Positions 43,395-51,859 of a DNA stretch of 64,000 bases are shown here, one piece after another. Location of the stretch: positions 37,808-101,807 of the forward strand of contig JAIQGL010000006.1 of assembly GCA_020072585.1 (NCBI GenBank), in the 5' to 3' direction. The DNA is from Terriglobia bacterium. Lineage in GTDB: Bacteria > Acidobacteriota > Terriglobia > Terriglobales > Acidobacteriaceae. The first letter of the stretch is position 1; each line of letters starts with the position of its first letter. Below the pieces are notes generated by a model that had not been told where the DNA came from, made no database searches, and saw only the letters and a program-made list of their open reading frames with translations. The translations under genes were made by a program, and so were the position numbers.

Positions 43395-44503
43395 CCCACC
43401 CTCCCGGAGAATTCAGCCGCAAGGGCAAATGGTGACAAGCCATGCGCAACCGCGCGGCGACGCGTTGTAAGCACGTTATGGTTCTGCTCCCAGAACTCGC
43501 ACAGAAGGCGCACAGTTTTCCTGAGCCCAATCTCCGGCTGCCAGCCGGTATCATGCTGAATTTTACTGTTGTCAGTAACGTAGACGAGCTGATCGCCTGG
43601 GCGGCGTTCATCCATCACGCATTCCAGACGTTGGCCGGTAAGCAATTCAATTTCATCCATTAACTCAAGCAGAGAAACGGAATTCTGCGGCCCGCCGCCC
43701 ACGTTGTAAACCTCAGTCCGGGTAGTTTCAATATTCTGGTGTACAGCCTCGAACGCGCGAATGAGATCTTCAACGCAAAGCACGTCGCGGACCTGGCGGC
43801 CATCGCCATAAAGGACCACGGACTGGCCTTGCAGGGCGGAATAAACAAAGTGCGCTACCCATCCCTGGTCTTCCGTCCCAAACTGCCGCGGCCCGGCAAT
43901 GCAGGACATGCGGAAAACGACTGTAGGCAAACCATAAATACGCCCGAAATCGCGCACATACTGGTCCGCGGCTCCCTTGGAGCATCCATAAGGAGAGTGG
44001 AAATCGAGCGGCTGTGATTCCGCGGTGCCCTTGTGCCCGGGTATCACGTAACGTTCTCCGCTGACGACCGGCAGGCCAAGTCCCAGATCCCCATACACTT
44101 TGTTGGTGGAAGTAAACAGAATGAAGGGCCGGTTCCCGCTGCGGCGCGCAGCATCAAGAACATTGAAGGTGCCGGCGAGATTGACCTCAAAATCCAGACG
44201 CGGATCAGCAACGGAAGTAGTAACAGCTACCTGCGCGGCGAAATGATAAATCTCATTCGCATGGGCCACCGCTCTGTCCACCAGCCGCGCATCACGCACG
44301 TCACCCACGGTAACCTGCAACCGCGCGGAGGCGCCGGCGGCCTTTCTCAGCCATTCGAGGTTATGGTGCACTCCCGCGCGCGAGAGGTTATCAAAAATGT
44401 GCACCTTCGCGTTGGTGCGGGTGAGCAGCACGTGGGCCATGTTTGACCCAATAAAGCCGGCTCCCCCAAAAATCAACACCGAGCGCGCTTCTTGCTTCCG
44501 CAT
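43391..44503 (-). CDS. NAD-dependent sugar-nucleotide epimerase/dehydratase (CDP-paratose 2-epimerase-like)
   Basis: 370 residues from the ATG at 44503, with a GGGGGGAG site. An alternative TTG lies at 44518. The extended-SDR fold has FGGAGFIGSNMAHVLL, FTSTNKVYGDLG and YGCSKGAADQYVRDF (Tyr, Lys). The VFRMSCIAGPRQFGTEDQGW segment resembles CDP-tyvelose/paratose epimerases. It acts on an activated sugar and is probably a donor-supplying step for the cluster. Confidence 0.88.
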   Translation of the reverse strand: MRKQEARSVLIFGGAGFIGSNMAHVLLTRTNAKVHIFDNLSRAGVHHNLEWLRKAAGASARLQVTVGDVRDARLVDRAVAHANEIYHFAAQVAVTTSVADPRLDFEVNLAGTFNVLDAARRSGNRPFILFTSTNKVYGDLGLGLPVVSGERYVIPGHKGTAESQPLDFHSPYGCSKGAADQYVRDFGRIYGLPTVVFRMSCIAGPRQFGTEDQGWVAHFVYSALQGQSVVLYGDGRQVRDVLCVEDLIRAFEAVHQNIETTRTEVYNVGGGPQNSVSLLELMDEIELLTGQRLECVMDERRPGDQLVYVTDNSKIQHDTGWQPEIGLRKTVRLLCEFWEQNHNVLTTRRRAVAHGLSPFALAAEFSGRVG

Positions 44504-44543
44504 GCTCCCCCCTTTCAAAATCCGCGCATTTGAACCGGTGCGC

Positions 44544-45662
44544 CTAGGCAGTCAGGCCAAATTCACTCAGATGCGCCACTGCTTCGGCAGCGCGGTCTTG
44601 CGGCTGCTGTGAGCACAGCCATTGCACTAAATCCTTGAGTCCATCAGCAAAGCGCACGGTGGGTGTATAGCCCAGTAATTTCCTTGCGGCAGTGATATCA
44701 GCAAAACAGTGGCGCACGTCGCCAGCGCGGTATTTTTGCGTAAGCTCAGCCGGGAGCTCCGCATCCATGGCATGGGCCAATTCCGCGGCCACTTCGTGAA
44801 TAGAAATCGGTTCGCCTGATCCGATGTTCACCGCTATGCCGTCAGCCTGTGAAGATTCCATTGCCAGCAGGTTGGCGCGGACCACGTCCCGCACGCTAAT
44901 AAAGTCGCGCAGCTGCCTTCCATCTTCAAAGATCATGGGCTGGTGACCATTCATGAGCCGTGAAGCGAAAATTGCAGCCACGCCGGTATAGGGGTTTGAA
45001 AGCGCCTGGCGCGTTCCGTAGATATTGAAATAGCGCAGAGCAACCACCGGCAGCGCGTAGGTGCGTCCGAAGAGCAGGCACATGTCTTCCTGGTCTCGCT
45101 TGGAAAGCGCATAGATCGAGCTGCATTGCAAAGGTTTGGATTCGTCCGTGGGAACCGGCGTGAGCGCTTCGCTGCATACTGGACAATTCGGCTCCCACTG
45201 TTTCGTTCTGAGTTGAATTACGGAACGAAGTTGCGGCGCCACACCACCGCATTGAGCGCAAAGATATTTCCCCTCCCCGTAAATCGACATGGACGAAGCC
45301 AGCACCAGCTTTTCCACGCGGCTCTTGCGTTGCAAAAATTGCTGCAACAGCACGGCGGTGCCCTGCGTGTTCGTGCCCATGTAGTGTTCAATTTCATACA
45401 TGGACTGGCCTACGCCGACCGCAGCGGCCATGTGAAATACAACGTCAATCCCATTCAGCGCACGCCGGATCGCTCCGCTGTCCCGCACGTCACCGTGCAC
45501 AAACTCTGCTTCTTCGGGGAGATACTCAGGAATTCCATGGTGGTGGACCTGATCGGTCAGGTTGTCAAAGATGCGCACGTTGTGTCCGGCAGCCAGCAAA
45601 GCGTCCGCAAGATGCGAGCCTACGAAGCCTGCTCCACCGGTGATGAGTATGTTTTTGGCCAT
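44544..45662 (-). CDS. NAD-dependent epimerase with a zinc-knuckle-like insertion
   Basis: 372 residues. Extended SDR: TGGAGFVGSHLADALLAAGH, LASSMSIYGEGK, and Y184/K188 in SSIYALSKRD. Between the Ser region and the catalytic Tyr about 45 residues are inserted with CAQC (135-138) and CPVC (160-163), a rubredoxin-like or zinc-knuckle pair. UDP-glucose 4-epimerase-like overall. The insertion is next to the active site and may shape substrate choice. Two bases separate its start from the preceding stop. Confidence 0.88.
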   Translation of the reverse strand: MAKNILITGGAGFVGSHLADALLAAGHNVRIFDNLTDQVHHHGIPEYLPEEAEFVHGDVRDSGAIRRALNGIDVVFHMAAAVGVGQSMYEIEHYMGTNTQGTAVLLQQFLQRKSRVEKLVLASSMSIYGEGKYLCAQCGGVAPQLRSVIQLRTKQWEPNCPVCSEALTPVPTDESKPLQCSSIYALSKRDQEDMCLLFGRTYALPVVALRYFNIYGTRQALSNPYTGVAAIFASRLMNGHQPMIFEDGRQLRDFISVRDVVRANLLAMESSQADGIAVNIGSGEPISIHEVAAELAHAMDAELPAELTQKYRAGDVRHCFADITAARKLLGYTPTVRFADGLKDLVQWLCSQQPQDRAAEAVAHLSEFGLTA

Positions 45663-45664
45663 TC

Positions 45665-46579
45665 CTAGCGGGCTCCTATCAAAATGTCGTTGGGTTTTCT
45701 GGCCGATGCATACTTACGCACGGCCCAAACAGCGAACTCCGCAAAGTCTTCCACTCTTCTCGGCGGACTCGTGTAGTGGGGCGCAAGCCCCATGTGCTCA
45801 GGAGTAAAGCATAGCGTCAACGTAGTGGTGAAAGGCTCCAGCGCCTGCATCTGACGATCAAACCAGGCCTGAGCGTTGGGGCGGAACCAATCCGCCCAGC
45901 TGATGCCGGTGCGCAAATACTTAACGCCAAGACGCTGCATCCATTCGACCGCGAGATCCAGCCGCGGATCTTCATAGTGGAACCACTGGCAGATACCCAT
46001 GCCGCTGGGAAACGATTCCGCTGCCAGCTTCGGCGAGCCATCCTCACGCAGAAGCCCCATATAGTAGTGGCGATAATAGGCGCTGCCTTCGGCTTCTTTG
46101 TGGCGTGTGGTGGCAGACCATGTGGCAGGCAGGTCCAGCAGGCTGTACCAGTGCACCCGGTCCACGATGGGCAAAAGCAGCTCTGCCGTGCGTTCAAGAC
46201 CAAACAACTGTACTTCCTCGGCACCGAAGGATGAAACACCAGCCTCAGACACCCATATCGGTTTTTTCGTCACGGCGCGGATTTCCTCGATCTTCTTTGG
46301 CCAGTCCTGAATCTGCCAGTGGTTCCAATCCAGTGGAAAGCCGTGTACAGAGACGACATCCACGGCATCCAGCACGCCGTAAGAACCAAGCAGTTCGATG
46401 AAATTCGGATCGATGGGCGAAATGCCGCCCAGCGCTATTGGCAGCTCCGGATTCTCCTTGCGAATGGCCTTGCTGGCGGCAATGACCATACCGGCAAAAA
46501 TCTTCCAGTCAGGATCCAGTTTGAAATCCCAGTGGGAAAGATTATTCGGCTCATTCCACAACATGACTGCTTCAACCAT
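45665..46579 (-). CDS. Glycoside-hydrolase-like TIM-barrel protein
   Basis: 304 residues with an AAGGTG site before the ATG. A TIM-barrel glycosidase pattern is visible: MLWNEPNNLSHWD carries the candidate acid/base Glu (NEP), and KKPIWVSEAGVSSFG the candidate nucleophile Glu, as in clan GH-A (GH39/GH5-like). No signal peptide, so it acts in the cytoplasm amid glycosyltransferases; it may trim or proofread an intermediate, or be a transglycosylase. Family assignment is tentative. Confidence 0.75.
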   Translation of the reverse strand: MVEAVMLWNEPNNLSHWDFKLDPDWKIFAGMVIAASKAIRKENPELPIALGGISPIDPNFIELLGSYGVLDAVDVVSVHGFPLDWNHWQIQDWPKKIEEIRAVTKKPIWVSEAGVSSFGAEEVQLFGLERTAELLLPIVDRVHWYSLLDLPATWSATTRHKEAEGSAYYRHYYMGLLREDGSPKLAAESFPSGMGICQWFHYEDPRLDLAVEWMQRLGVKYLRTGISWADWFRPNAQAWFDRQMQALEPFTTTLTLCFTPEHMGLAPHYTSPPRRVEDFAEFAVWAVRKYASARKPNDILIGAR

Positions 46580-46614
46580 GCACGCACCTTTGCGTAAGAG
46601 AGCTGGGGCGAGAT

Positions 46615-47415
46615 TTACAGGGTGCCCGCTAATTCGTGGTCCAAAATGTACTTGCCATCGTCTTTTGTGACATGAGAGGGAGCGCAGATCCAGGTTTCCT
46701 GCTCTGGATGGGCCGTGATTTTCAGGCCGGAGCTACGCAGCATTCCTTCCATGGCGCCGTGATTGGGGATCCACCAGTTCGTTGGATCGCCCGAATAATT
46801 TTTCTCAATAAAGTACATGCAGGGGAAGTCTGGATTATGGAAAACTTCCGTGTTCCAAAAATGATAATCCTCATGCAGTTCCGGACTAGTGAGCGAGCCA
46901 CGGACCATGGTTTGCAAAATCAGGCTGCCCTTAACCTTCTTGATCACTTTATCCAGCGCGAAAAGAGGGTAGCGCAAATGGTAAAAGACCCCCATGAACA
47001 GAACGTAATCGAACTGGCCCGGAATAGAATCAACATCATAGACGGAACACTTGGCAAACTCGATCTCCAAACCCAGCACCTGAGAGGCAAAACGCGCCTG
47101 ATCGAGATACCGGTCATCCACGTCAATGCCCAGAACGCGGCTGGCGCCTCTTTTCTTGAGTTCAATGGAATGGAAGCCGCCATTGCATCCGATATCGAGC
47201 ACAGTGGCGCCTGACAAATCGGCGGGCAGAGCGGGAGCGATATGCTTCCACTTGACGCTGGGAAAATCGCCCAGAAAATGATGCGGCGCCGTAAAAACGC
47301 CTTTCAGGTTAATGTTATGGAACCACTCACCCATTTCTGAGATACGGCGTGTGATTTCCTGGAGGCCATTCAGAGCTACATCCTCCCGGCTGATGTTCGT
47401 TCCCATTGTGGCCAT
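46615..47415 (-). CDS. SAM-dependent methyltransferase, first gene of the glycosyl cluster
   Basis: 266 residues from ATG 47415; a TTG at 47424 and an ATG at 47406 are alternatives. Class I Rossmann methyltransferase: TVLDIGCNGGFHSIELKKRG, VLGIDVDDRYLDQARF, FDYVLFMGVFYHLRYPLFAL. An unusual N-terminal 60 residues (GEWFHNINLKGVFTAPHHFL, KWKHIAPALPADLSG) resembles tRNA cmo5U carboxymethyltransferase-type proteins. It probably methylates a sugar or lipid carrier, judged from context. Confidence 0.88.
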   Translation of the reverse strand: MATMGTNISREDVALNGLQEITRRISEMGEWFHNINLKGVFTAPHHFLGDFPSVKWKHIAPALPADLSGATVLDIGCNGGFHSIELKKRGASRVLGIDVDDRYLDQARFASQVLGLEIEFAKCSVYDVDSIPGQFDYVLFMGVFYHLRYPLFALDKVIKKVKGSLILQTMVRGSLTSPELHEDYHFWNTEVFHNPDFPCMYFIEKNYSGDPTNWWIPNHGAMEGMLRSSGLKITAHPEQETWICAPSHVTKDDGKYILDHELAGTL

Positions 47416-47722
47416 CGTGTACAACCGTCTCCGTCCGCTAAATGCTTACTTTCATTGGATTAGACTCGGCTTGAGGAACTTGGGATGTCCCTGTGTGTGG
47501 GGCCCATGGAGCAAAGAAACGCCTGAGAAAGCAGAATGATAAAGATTGGCAAATAACAGATTAGTAAAACACAACAATGCCCCGGCGTATTCCTGGCGTA
47601 AATCTGTTTGCTTTCCGTTGCTGGGGAAAAAATCGAGGAGTGGGCTACTGGTCCTATAGCTCCTCTCGTGTGTGAGACTTCAGAACGGTCCGCCTGCCAT
47701 GGCCTGTTGGCGTCCAGCCACG
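47416..47722. other. Gene-less stretch upstream of the glycosyl cluster
   Basis: No gene, strong promoter or repeat is recognised here. It must contain the leader of the methyltransferase-led operon on the minus strand. Confidence 0.4.
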
Positions 47723-47869
47723 CTAAACGGTTCTGCGCCCGGTAACCAGATTAATGACCGCAACAACTAATGCGATTACCAGCAAAAGATGGATCAAACC
47801 GCCAGCTACATGGAATCCCCAGCCCAAAAGCCAGAGAATGATGAGGATTGCGAAAATGGTCCAAAGCAT
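47723..47869 (-). CDS. 48-residue lmo0937-like membrane protein
   Basis: ATG at 47869 with AAGGGGT upstream, stop at 47725-47723. The sequence is two hydrophobic helices (MLWTIFAILIILWLLGWGFH and LIHLLLVIALVVAVINLV) joined by VAGG and ending GRRTV. It matches, from memory, the short lmo0937 family found in stress-related settings across bacteria. Role unknown; probably inner membrane. Confidence 0.8.
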   Translation of the reverse strand: MLWTIFAILIILWLLGWGFHVAGGLIHLLLVIALVVAVINLVTGRRTV

Positions 47870-48007
47870 AAGTACCCCTTGAAAATCAGAAAACTCTATC
47901 GACTGCCACCCAACATGAGAAGCTGGTTTTCAGAGCGGAGTTGTCCCTGAATCAACGGATTTCAGCAGGAGTATTACGGCGGAGACGCAGGGGCCGAATT
48001 GACGCGC

Positions 48008-48034
48008 AAAAATATGCCGGCCATGCGGCCGGCA
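48008..48034 (-). terminator. Rho-independent terminator of the NtrC-like gene
   Basis: A perfect 8-bp stem (TGCCGGCC with GGCCGGCA, 4-base loop) followed on the minus strand by ATATTTTT. Confidence 0.75.
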
Positions 48035-48058
48035 CATTCGATCACTTTATTTTTTCGA

Positions 48059-49501
48059 TCATTTCATCATGCTTGGACCGGGCAGCGGCGCGGCCGATAC
48101 CCAGTGGGTTATTCCGTATTCTTTCAGCTTGCGATACAAGGTGGTCTTGCCGATGCCAAGCGCCCGCGCTGTCATCAGTTTATCGCCATTGAGTTGCTGC
48201 AACGCATCCAGAATGGCCTGCTTTTCCATTTCGGCCAGCGGAAGGATCCGCGCTTGTTTCCCTGGCGGAATCGTGCGCAAAGCAACCGTTCTTATATGAG
48301 GAGGAAAATCGGCTGACTGAAGCACAGGTCCAGGGCTCATGGCCACGGCCCGTTCCAGACAATTTTCCAGTTCGCGGACATTCCCGGGCCAATCATAAAG
48401 CTGCAACAGCTTCATGGCCTCAGGGTTAATGGAATACTGCGCCTGCTTGGTCTGCCCGATGCGCTCCAGGAAGTGCTCCGCCAATGCGCGAATATCTTCC
48501 TTGCGCTCACGCAGTGGCGGCAAACGAAGGCCCACTACATTGAGCCGGAAGAAGAGATCGCGGCGGAACGTTCCCTGCTGGACCGCCATCTCCAGATCGC
48601 GGCTGGTAGACGCTATAATGCGCACTTCCACCGGGATGGCTTTGGCGCTTCCCTGCGGATGGAACTCCCGTTCCTGCAAAGCGCGCAACAGCCTGCCCTG
48701 AATATCCAGCGGCATCTCTCCGATCTCATCAAAAAAGACCGTGCCACCGCTGGCCAACGCATACGGTGCTTCCTTGGTTTTGGATAAGCCCACGGCTGCC
48801 TTCATGGGGCCAAATAGTTCGTTTTCAAGCGTGCCAGGGGCCGGAGAAGCGCAATCGACCAGCAAGAAGGGACGGTCGCGGAATGGGCCGTCCGCGTGAA
48901 TAGCACGCGCCACGGTTTCCTTTCCTGTACCGCTCTCGCCCTGTACCAGGACGGGATGTTTGCTGGTGGCCACTTTGGCGATAATGCGATAGAGCTTTTG
49001 CATTTCAGGGGAAAGTCCGAGCATACCTTTGTACTCTGGCTTGGTTTGTAAGTGTTCACGAGAAATACGGTCTTCCAATGAATTGCGCAGTCGTCCGGCG
49101 GCACGGGTAAGCAGCACTTTGAGTTCCTCGCCTTTGAATGGCTTGCGGATGAAATCACAAGCACCACTCTTCATGGCAGTCACAACAGAATCAATGCTGG
49201 CCTGGCCGCTGACCATGATGACTTCAGTCTGCGGATGCATTTCCTTGAATTTAGCCAGGAGATCCAGTCCGTCCTGGGTTGATTGGCGCACGTCTAACAA
49301 GACTACGTCTACCGGCTGCATCTCCATTTGGCGCAAAGCCGACCGTGTATCCTCGGCGGTGTACACCTTGAAGCCCATGCTACCGGCAACTTCCTTACAC
49401 AAGTCCCGAACCCAGCGCTCTCCATCCACAATAAGCAGAAACAATGACTCAGCAGGCGAAGCTTCTTCCTGCGATGTGGCCCGTACTGCGATCGACGACA
49501 T
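48059..49501 (-). CDS. NtrC-family response regulator with degenerate sigma-54 loop
   Basis: 480 residues; the ATG at 49501 has AAGGGA upstream. The receiver domain has the phosphoacceptor D70 (VVLLDVRQS). The AAA+ domain has Walker A QGESGTGKET (about 188-196) and Walker B VFFDEIGEM. Where other members have GAFTGA, this one reads LFGPMKAAVGLSKTKEAP (about 230-246), so the residues that touch sigma-54 are lost. The Fis-type helix-turn-helix is intact (QQLNGDKLMTARALGIGKTT). It may activate or repress by DNA binding alone. Confidence 0.88.
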   Translation of the reverse strand: MSSIAVRATSQEEASPAESLFLLIVDGERWVRDLCKEVAGSMGFKVYTAEDTRSALRQMEMQPVDVVLLDVRQSTQDGLDLLAKFKEMHPQTEVIMVSGQASIDSVVTAMKSGACDFIRKPFKGEELKVLLTRAAGRLRNSLEDRISREHLQTKPEYKGMLGLSPEMQKLYRIIAKVATSKHPVLVQGESGTGKETVARAIHADGPFRDRPFLLVDCASPAPGTLENELFGPMKAAVGLSKTKEAPYALASGGTVFFDEIGEMPLDIQGRLLRALQEREFHPQGSAKAIPVEVRIIASTSRDLEMAVQQGTFRRDLFFRLNVVGLRLPPLRERKEDIRALAEHFLERIGQTKQAQYSINPEAMKLLQLYDWPGNVRELENCLERAVAMSPGPVLQSADFPPHIRTVALRTIPPGKQARILPLAEMEKQAILDALQQLNGDKLMTARALGIGKTTLYRKLKEYGITHWVSAAPLPGPSMMK

Positions 49502-49915
49502 AGATTCCCTTTCTGCGATTCTGGACGCCATGCTTTAACCTTGATCCAAGGTTTGAAGTCCCAATGGTTCTAAACATCCGTCACAGCGGCGAAAGCCCAA
49601 GGTCTAAATGGTTTCAGCAAGACTGCCCTGAATCATTTATCGTCAAAATAAGAAAAGACTTAGCGACTCTGCCGCTAACGGTGTTCGCTTTATAAAGTTA
49701 ACTGCAGTTCGCAAGTTACATGAGAGCCAATACTTTTTTACCTTTTGGCTTAAAAATTTCCAATTTCAGAACAGAGGTCATGCAGTTTTAACAGGCCATC
49801 GCCTCTTTAGGTAGACATAGTGATTACTTATGAACGCGATTACTCAAGGACTACGCTGGCTTGACTTAAGCCGAACCCACGCGATACCTTCGCCACAACA
49901 CGCACCGACGAACCT
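49502..49915. other. Divergent intergenic region, no gene
   Basis: 414 bp between the NtrC-like regulator and the SAM hydrolase. AT-rich. TGGC at 49857 and GC at 49870-49871 have sigma-54 spacing (GG-N10-GC), but the core is otherwise unlike the consensus. Confidence 0.4.
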
Positions 49916-50755
49916 ATGGGAGAAAAAACATTGTCTTTTCAGCGAATGATTACGCTCACAACCGATTTCGGATTGACTGAGCATTATGTTGGTGCAATGA
50001 AAGGGGTTATCTACAGCATTAACCCTGCGGTCCAAGTGGCGGAAATTACCAACGCCATACAGTCATTTGACGTTTTGGACGGTGCACTCGCCATCGCTCA
50101 GGCCTACAGCTATTTCCCAAAGGACACGGTGCATTTGGTGGTGGTAGACCCCGGGGTGGGGGGAACGAGAAGACCGATTGTGGCCAGTGTTGGACAATAT
50201 TTTTTTGTGGCGCCAGACAATGGCGTGCTTTCTCTGGTTTATGAACGCGAAGAGCGGGTGACGGTGCGCCACATCACGTCTGAGTATTATTTCCGTCAGC
50301 CGGTCAGCAATACATTCCATGGCCGCGATGTGTTTGCTCCCGTGGCCGCCTACCTGAGCAAAGGCGTAGATTCAAGCAAATTTGGCGAGGAGATCACCGA
50401 TTATGTCCGCTTTGCTGCGCCCAAGCCAAAAGCCACGGCGACGAATACGTGGAAAGGCATCGTTCTGAAGGCGGACAAATTTGGCAACCTCATGACCAAC
50501 ATTTCCGCAAAAGATATTCCACAGATATTTGATGGCTCGTCCAATGCATTCAAACTCACAGTGGGCAAAGCTGAGGTGACCCGGCTGCTTTCCAACTACG
50601 CGGAGGGCGCACCGGGAGAGTTATTCGCTATTTTAGGCAGCTCCGGCTTTCTGGAGATTTCCACGAACAAAGGCTCGGCTTCACGCATAGCGGGAGCGGA
50701 CAAAGGCAGCGAAGTGGCCGTCAGTGTCGCCGAAGGTCCGGCACGCGGTGACTGA
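49916..50755 (+). CDS. SAM hydrolase (DUF62, SAM hydroxide adenosyltransferase)
   Basis: 279 residues. Conserved N-terminal ITLTTDFGLTEHYVGAMKGV, the VVDPGVGGTRRPIVA loop and SNTFHGRDVFAPVAAYLSKG, which contain the Asp-Arg-His triad of the family. The C-terminal beta barrel (KADKFGNLMTNISAKDI) is complete. These enzymes split S-adenosylmethionine with water into adenosine and methionine. An ATG at 49946 is an alternative start. Confidence 0.92.
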   Translation: MGEKTLSFQRMITLTTDFGLTEHYVGAMKGVIYSINPAVQVAEITNAIQSFDVLDGALAIAQAYSYFPKDTVHLVVVDPGVGGTRRPIVASVGQYFFVAPDNGVLSLVYEREERVTVRHITSEYYFRQPVSNTFHGRDVFAPVAAYLSKGVDSSKFGEEITDYVRFAAPKPKATATNTWKGIVLKADKFGNLMTNISAKDIPQIFDGSSNAFKLTVGKAEVTRLLSNYAEGAPGELFAILGSSGFLEISTNKGSASRIAGADKGSEVAVSVAEGPARGD

Positions 50756-50782
50756 GCACCTGCTGGTTATACTCAATAACAC

Positions 50783-51016
50783 ATGCGTCAACTTTTACTC
50801 TTTTTCTGGAACGCAACCCGCGGTCATCGACTAGCGCCGTGGCGCAGCCCGTACCTGCGCTGGCGCATGGAAACCTACTCCGGGCTGAAAATGAACCAGA
50901 TCGGCTTTCTGGAATTCTGGGGGTTCATGTTTCGGGAAAGAAAACAACTGCGGCATTTTCTGAAGTGGACCGCTGAGATGGACAACTACGCGCGTCCGAA
51001 GCCGAAGAACCCGTGA
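50783..51016 (+). CDS. Small conserved protein of unknown function
   Basis: 77 residues, 27 bp after the SAM hydrolase stop, same strand. Rich in aromatic and basic residues (LLFFWNATRGHRLAPWRSPY, GFLEFWGFMFRERKQLRHFL). No membrane span. Its close position suggests co-expression with the SAM hydrolase. I do not recognise a fold. Confidence 0.65.
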   Translation: MRQLLLFFWNATRGHRLAPWRSPYLRWRMETYSGLKMNQIGFLEFWGFMFRERKQLRHFLKWTAEMDNYARPKPKNP

Positions 51017-51020
51017 GCGA

Positions 51021-51036
51021 AGAAGCAATTGGCAAC
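51021..51036 (+). repeat. Left arm of a 16-bp perfect inverted repeat around the Tat-ankyrin gene
   Basis: AGAAGCAATTGGCAAC. Its exact reverse complement occurs at 51826-51841, and the two enclose the 51183-51782 gene. Confidence 0.7.
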
Positions 51037-51182
51037 TGCAATGAGCAAACAGCCAAAAAAGAATAGTATTCCCAATACCAGCAAGACAAGAATGGATGCG
51101 TTCTCTCCGATTGCTATCTGCCAATTGCTATCTGCTGATGCTTTCGTTTTACGTTGAGCAGCGTCGAACAATTGGAGACGCC

Positions 51183-51782
51183 ATGAAGCAGGACACGAAG
51201 GTCATCACCAATCGTAGGAGCTTTTTGATCAGTTCGGCGGCAGCGGCAGGACTGGTCCTTTATCCAGAGACTTTATTGTTCGGCCAAGCTGCCAGCGCGA
51301 GCCCAACAAGCCCGGCAACAGCGTCACAAACCCCGTCAGCCAATGCAGGCACGAGCAAACCGCGGCCTGACCCTCTGAAACCGGAGCTGGTAAAGGAATT
51401 TGTTGTAGCGGCGCACGGTGATCTGGAAAAGACCAAAAGCCTGCTGGCCGAGACACCAAGCCTGCTGAATGCCACGTGGGACTGGGGTGGCGGAGATTTT
51501 GAAATGGCGATTGGTGGCGCCGGTCACATGGGCCGCCGGGACATCGCGCTGTTCCTGATCGGCCAGGGCGGACGCTTTGACCTGTTTGTAGCCACCATGC
51601 TCGGCCGGCTGGACGTGGTCAAACCGATGCTCACGGCATTTCCTTATCTGGCAGAGTCGAAAGGGCCGCATGGCATTCCTCTGATGGTCCATGCGCAAAA
51701 GGGCGGGCAGGAAGCAGCGGAGGTAATGGCGTTTCTGGAAGGGTTGAAATTACGACAGGCAGTCATTGGCAATGGCTATTAG
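51183..51782 (+). CDS. Tat-exported ankyrin-domain protein
   Basis: 199 residues from the ATG at 51183 (GGAG upstream). A twin-arginine signal (TNRRSFLISSAAAAGLVLYP) is followed by a Ser/Thr/Pro-rich linker and then ankyrin-type helices (VKEFVVAAHGDLEKTKSLLA, MGRRDIALFLIGQGGRFDLF, MLGRLDVVKPMLTAFPYLAE). Probably periplasmic. The start 87 bases upstream is rejected because it precedes the signal peptide. Flanked by a 16-bp inverted repeat. Confidence 0.8.
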   Translation: MKQDTKVITNRRSFLISSAAAAGLVLYPETLLFGQAASASPTSPATASQTPSANAGTSKPRPDPLKPELVKEFVVAAHGDLEKTKSLLAETPSLLNATWDWGGGDFEMAIGGAGHMGRRDIALFLIGQGGRFDLFVATMLGRLDVVKPMLTAFPYLAESKGPHGIPLMVHAQKGGQEAAEVMAFLEGLKLRQAVIGNGY

Positions 51783-51825
51783 GCCAAACGTGCTCCGAAG
51801 GCATTCTCAACTGGCCAGTTGCTTC

Positions 51826-51841
51826 GTTGCCAATTGCTTCT
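51826..51841 (-). repeat. Right arm of the 16-bp inverted repeat around the Tat-ankyrin gene
   Basis: GTTGCCAATTGCTTCT, exact reverse complement of 51021-51036. Related words (GCCAATTGCTATCTGC) also lie at 51110-51140. Confidence 0.7.
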
Positions 51842-51859
51842 CGCGCTGAGTGCTGATTG

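Noticed and set aside
49857..49871. A sigma-54-type promoter before the SAM hydrolase
   Set aside because: Only TGGC and GC are in register; the intervening bases do not match the TGGCACG-N4-TTGC consensus. Sequence of this form is expected by chance.
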